NCBI GenBank assembly: GCA_003254925.1
Contig: QANZ01017774.1
Span: 62,001 to 126,000 of the forward strand
From: Chamaecrista fasciculata
Taxonomy: Eukaryota; Streptophyta; Magnoliopsida; Fabales; Fabaceae
DNA: 64,000 nucleotides
Reading direction: 5' to 3'
In this document: positions 58,948-64,000 of the stretch, one piece after another
How the letters are laid out: each line of letters begins with the position of its first letter
Position numbering within the stretch: position 1 is the stretch's first letter
Position numbers and translations under genes: made by a program
The notes under the pieces: model-generated
Seen by the model: the letters and a program-made list of their open reading frames with translations, nothing else
Database searches by the model: none
What the model was told of the DNA's origin: nothing

Positions 58948-60081
58948 TAGTCTAACCCCTAAACTATTGGCTATAGAATGTCTTTCATATTCGAATGTGA
59001 AATTTAAACCCCTACCACTAAGTTAAAGAACTAAATGAGGAATTGCTCAGTCACATTGATCTAGTTTATGTAATTTTGAACTTTGTTGAAATTACAATAA
59101 TAGAGTTTAAAAGGTCAAAATCTCTTTTGGATTTTGAACTACAGGGTAAATTGTGATTTGGTCCATAAATTATTTTTCATTATGTTTTGGTCCACTAAGT
59201 TAACAAACTTTTCTACTCATTTCATCGTTAATTACCTTCAATCATGATTATATATTATATTCCGTTTGATTTTTGTTGTTATCTTTAAGTTAGACACATA
59301 AATTAAACGATTTATCTTTAAAATTCGACATTATAAATGAGTTGAAAAAAAGAGGAAAAAGAATAATTGAATATAATTCTCTCTTAAAAAGAAAAATTAA
59401 CCACAAACAATTATCTCTAGTTTCAATTTGTAAGTAAGAATGAAGATTTTTTTTTTGTTTATATCAACTCATTAAAATACATATGAAAGAGAAATCGTCC
59501 ATATATATATATATATATATAAATTGTCCATCTCAAATTGGTCCCAACCTAGTGAACTATTAAATGTTATCATATATCTCTTGTTTCAAGGACGATGAAT
59601 CTAGAGTTACGAGTTGCTTTCGAAGAGTATATTCTCTATCCAATTGAGACTGTCAACAAATAACGTAAAATTGAATCTCGAAAGTAGACTACTCATTTCA
59701 TTTCCTAACAAGCGAAGTTGATTATATGTTTCTCGTTTCAAGCTCGAATGCAACAATTTCGAAACTGTGTTAACTTTAGAAAAAAAATATTTCTTTACTT
59801 AGTTAAGATCGTTAATAAATAAGATCAAATTACGTATCGAAAGTAAGTTTGAGACTATACTTGTAAGATTTTTCACTTTTTGTTTTAGGGAATTAAGGTG
59901 TATCCCCCAATCCGACAAGCCAAGAACTAATCCATTGCAAAACTATGCTCCATTTAAAAGTCTACCGTTAGCCAAAATGATATGCAATAACCTTTTGTTT
60001 CATCATGAAAGGGGAAGCAATAACCATAATTTTGTAGATCCGACCAAACCAATCGATTTAACTCGTTGAAATAGAAACCAC

Positions 60082-60656
60082 TAGGGGTGTACACCATTGG
60101 CCCGGCTCGGCCCGGAGTACTTCCATTTTTTTTTTAAAAAAATAATAAACATTTTACTATACATATTTATATTTTATATTACTAAATATTTTTTAAATTG
60201 TAAGAAATACACATCTATTATTATTTTTATCAATTTTATATTAAAAATAGGGTCCTTCTAATATGTGCCCTAAGGGCACATGTTAAGGTTTCTTTTGATT
60301 GGTCAAGTGAGTTTTCAAATATTAAAAATTATATTTTAAATGAATTTTCATAGATTTCAAGATATGAGATGCTCTACTAACCAATTAAAAAAAACCTTAA
60401 AATGTGCCCTAAGGGCACATGTTAGATAAATCCTTAAAAATATACATAAAATATATATTTAATCTTAATTAAATTAACATTTTTTTTAACAATTAAGTCA
60501 AATTAAATATCTTTATTAATAAAAAACATCATTAAATTGATCCAAAATTAATTGTTTTACTAATATATACAAATTAAAATATATATAGAATGAATAAATT
60601 TAAAAAAAAAAAAATGACCCGACCGGACCCGGTGACCCAGCCCGTGTACACCCCTA
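60082..60656. mobile_element. hAT-type MITE (575 bp) carrying a nested MITE
   Basis: Terminal inverted repeats TAGGGGTGTACAC / GTGTACACCCCTA, followed inward by related GC-rich 'cccgg' motifs. The 8-bp flanks gaaaccac and taaaccac match at 7 of 8 bases. TAGGGGTG ends are typical of plant hAT elements. Interrupted by the element at 60250-60433. Confidence 0.82.
60250..60433. mobile_element. Short Mutator-like MITE (184 bp) nested in the hAT element
   Basis: Starts GGGTCCTTCTAATATGTGCC and ends CACATGTTAGATAAATCC (inverted). A perfect 9-bp TSD, TTAAAAATA, is at 60241-60249 and 60434-60442. Same family as 28887-29057. Confidence 0.88.
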
Positions 60657-63600
60657 TAAACCACCATCTAGTCCGTTACGGAAGAACTAGAAAATCGTTT
60701 TAAATTAAAAACGAAAATCTTAAGAATAAAAAGAGTCAATCGACTTGTCGGTTTTTAATTTTTGACCCGTTGAACAATTTTTAAAACACTGAAAAAGAAA
60801 AAAAAAAAAAGTAAACTAACAATTTAATTTATGAAAAATCAGTAAGCACAATTCAGTTTTTAAAAGAATAAAATATATAATTTAGTTTTTGAAAGTTCAA
60901 AAAAATATATTTTAAATTATTTTTATTGACTAAATAATATATCATTTTAATTTGTAAAAAATTAAAAAATATACTGTTTTAATCTTTAAAAAACCTAAAC
61001 TGTATATTTCAATATTTTGAATTGTCAATTAAATAATTTTTTTAAAGAGGGAATCGTTAATTTATTCCAAACCAAAAAAAACTCCCTACACCGACCAAGC
61101 CCTTTCTCTTATAAGTTATAACCAAAGAAAAAAAAGGTGAGAACAGATCAGGACGGAGCTCCGTATTATTATTACCCTTTCATTATCTTGTTGAGTTGTT
61201 TACAAGACTAACAGTGACAGAATATGACAGAGACGACTAGTATATGGTATGTTAGAGTGATGTTGATGAAATAATGCTTTGTCCCTTGTCAAATTTTTCC
61301 TTTGACCACCATGATTGCTTGCTGTGTTCCCTTTAATGTTACCTCTCTCTGCATTCAAAAGAAAGTGAATCCCACTATCTCTCTCTACAAGTTCTAAACA
61401 AAGAAAAGAGGTAACTTGTGACACATCACATACTTGTCATTCTATCTATACTGTTTTACTGTCACCATACTGACTGCCAAGATAAATCATGAGATATAAC
61501 TATAACCTGTAATGAAGTCACTGTTCACAACAATGACTCTAACCAGAAATCCTGTACTGTACTTGACGGCAACGTAGCTATTAAGCTACACCCACACCCT
61601 TTGACAATCAACTCTCAAGTCTCAATAATTCCATTACAAGATTTTGGGTTTCTTCCTAGTAGCTTCTGTGAGTAACCAGGTCAGGCTGCACACGCAAATA
61701 AATAGATTTCCAGAAATGGCATAGAACTATAGACCCACTATTCTGACATAAACATGTGTCGTGTAGTTACTTCCTGATTATGTCATAACTACTTCTTGCA
61801 TCATACATGTTTTCCTAACACTAGCATTATAGAAACTTCACAGGTAGAGCAGAATTAAGAGTTTGGATTCTCTCACGTAAAGGAGTAACATGACACATTT
61901 ATGTGAAGAAAAACGTAGACACAAATACATTTAAGTGGTGAGTCTCGTTGAAATAATAGATATTAGAGTGTATTAAGTTTACTGTTTACATATTATGTGT
62001 TTGTCTATCTCCTCATTCAGGAGTGCCATGGTGTATCTTCACAATAGATTCCAGAACCAAGAAAAATGTGGCAACACCTTTAAAATAACAAATTGAACTC
62101 CATTTCAGGAAAGGAAAAGCAACGTGCTCATTTGGGCTCAGCATTTTGCAATCATACTACATATATTTACGAATAAAAACATGGAGACTTAGGGAAATAT
62201 TCAATTTAACCATTATCAATTCACTTATGTAATTGATTCTTGATCAATTTTCAGAGAGAAGTAAAAAAAAGTCAAACTTAACTGAAGCCAGCTCTGCTTT
62301 ATTGACATATGGTGCTTAGTTCTTACACTCTTAAAAATGGACAGCCTCCACAAACATTAGCTAACACTAATCAGACTTTTTCCCAATTGAAACAGAGAGG
62401 TGATTGAAGCGCCATTCCATGATAGCATTTACCTGGTGGCACGAAAAGAACAAATAACAGTAAGTCGGCAACTAAGACCCAAACAGAATATATATTGGAT
62501 ACTCCATCATATACAGTTCTATTCACACTTCAACAAGCAAGATGGCAAGACCAGAAATAAATGCAAAGTGAAAACCTAGGCATGGTTAAGAAAAAATGCA
62601 AAATTGTAATACAAACAACGCAAGTGGCAAAGAAACCAGACAGGGCAATGTGGCATAATGTTATTCCTGAGAGTCCATTCGTTACAGATGGTTCTAAATT
62701 TAGTCGCAAATAGTTCTCATAATATGAACCTTCAAGAATGCCTGAATGCCATATTCAGACTCAATGATCTGAAAGTTGCCATGATCATACAAGCACACAC
62801 ACAGTACAGACATAATCTCCATCATATAATTAGAAAAAGGAGCATCGAATAACAAAATGTATGTTGGAGATTAAAACCATTAATTGACCCTCACAAAACA
62901 GTTTAAGCTTTTGGTTCAGAAGCTCAATTCTTGCCGATTCCCATTCTCTTAATTTCAATAGTTTCAACCTAAGGTATGATTGTTCTATGCTTTGTCCACA
63001 CTGAAAGCCCAAAGCACTTTCATGTGAGAGGCATGCAAGAGACTACAATAAGGCCCTACATGAGCCTTCAATTAACAACATAAGATTTTGCTTTGCTTTG
63101 TTTTTTTTCCTTTCTGAAGAGGGGGGGTGGGGACGATATTCCAGATGCTACCAATCTACAACAAAACTATTACCACCTTGCAGTTACTTGATCCACCATC
63201 AGAATTCAAGTTCCCTAAGCATGATAACCTTTTATATCTTCATACTGAGATAATATCCTTATAAAATGTTGAATCCATTAGGTATACAGAATCAACAACC
63301 AGGCACTGAAAAAAAATAATAACAATAATCCAACTTCGATTGACCTCTTCAATTTTCCCACATCAAGAACCCAAACGGCTACGGGCTACCTTTAATTGAA
63401 TACAATTATTTGTAGCAAATTCCGGGGTCAATTGTCATCTTGTTTCCTCAAAATATTTATTCATCAAAATTGCAAATTGAATCATGTTTCAGATATAAAG
63501 TTGGTTACTCTAACATGAATTATGAATCTATACCCCCTTTTTTTGATGGGTCGTTTATGCATCCCTGCTCTTCTGCACATTTTTGTTACCAAAACATATA

Positions 63601-64000
63601 AATTCATCCCATCCATTGTGTATTACAGGCCTGGCAATAGGCAAGTCATTATTCTACTTTGACGTTAAGCACTTCAAACAATAACTTAAGCTTCTAAATC
63701 TTGAATGCCTAAACTAAAAGGAGTTCTTATGTTTTAATTAAAAATATAATATACAATGATAAAAACAACAATTTAATACAAAATGCAAGGGTGTAGAACC
63801 AAGTGCTCCAGGAATGCAGAAAGAAATATCGGTTCTGTAAGACCTTGAAAAAAAAAGCTACAAAACATACAAAATGGTGTGGTGGCGAAGTAAATTTCAT
63901 TACCCACAAGCTAAAACCATGAACTTCTCCCCCTTTGAGATATAGTAGATTTTATTTTGCAGGTTTTATTAATAAACCAGATAGCAATCTGAAGGATTTT
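60657..64000. other. Right-end region, no gene that can be proved
   Basis: From about 61.1 kb the sequence is less repetitive and could hold transcribed DNA, possibly the 3' part of a minus-strand gene reaching past the right edge. The best hint is a minus-strand stretch 62367-62432, open from a good acceptor (ccaccag) to a stop and encoding VNAIMEWRFNHLSVSIG, and an open segment near 62880-63000. Neither resembles a family I know. Confidence 0.25.

Noticed and set aside
59140-59560. Another foldback element (aaattgtgatttggtcc at left)
   Set aside because: The left module resembles the family but no matching inverted arm with comparable spacing was found.
62367-62432. Terminal exon of a minus-strand gene (VNAIMEWRFNHLSVSIG)
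   Set aside because: Only 22 codons, no recognised family, and the same site can also be read as a splice donor; kept only as a hint in the right-end region.

Overview
The window is a gene-poor, AT-rich stretch of a eudicot plant nuclear genome. I infer this from GT-AG introns, TA/AAT/CT microsatellites, plant-specific protein families (a LONGIFOLIA/TRM1-type protein, a CIN-class TCP factor, a plant mitochondrial rhomboid) and many plant transposon families with readable target-site duplications (TSDs). Nothing bacterial, no CRISPR array and no rRNA gene was seen. The species cannot be named from the sequence.

Layout. (1) 1.4-15.0 kb: a head-to-tail tandem duplication of a mitochondrial rhomboid protease gene (RBL12/PARL type). 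Copy A (2284-7033) shows the seven membrane/catalytic exons but no targeting exon. Copy B (7921-14619) has all eight exons. The two blocks share one solo LTR at the same intron site with the same TSD. They differ by private insertions, and a roughly 1.67 kb stretch is almost identical while its flanks are clearly diverged, which points to gene conversion. (2) 17.4-21.4 kb: a gene for a nuclear-type FCP1/NIF (HAD-fold) protein with a long, seven-unit, lysine/arginine-rich repeat region at its N-terminus. (3) 22-33 kb: intergenic, with SINEs, MITEs and microsatellites. (4) 33.3-38.0 kb: a five-exon LONGIFOLIA/TRM1-like gene. (5) 38-46 kb: intergenic, with nested foldback elements and a 5'-truncated LINE. 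(6) 46.2-47.5 kb, minus strand: a TCP5/13/17-like transcription factor gene. (7) 48-64 kb: transposon-rich intergenic DNA with Helitrons, hAT and Mutator-like MITEs, SINEs and a LINE RNase H remnant; no convincing gene was found up to the right edge.

The four loci do not form a pathway. Two of them, LONGIFOLIA and TCP5-like, are both organ-shape regulators, but they lie 8 kb apart in opposite orientation and I see no evidence of co-regulation. The most informative part is the rhomboid tandem pair, where transposon insertions, a conversion tract and a missing first exon together record the history of the duplication. The other striking theme is a swarm of at least a dozen long-arm foldback elements with ends of the type GGGTAAATT or GGCTAAAGT and, in the best cases, perfect 9-bp TSDs (Mutator-like).
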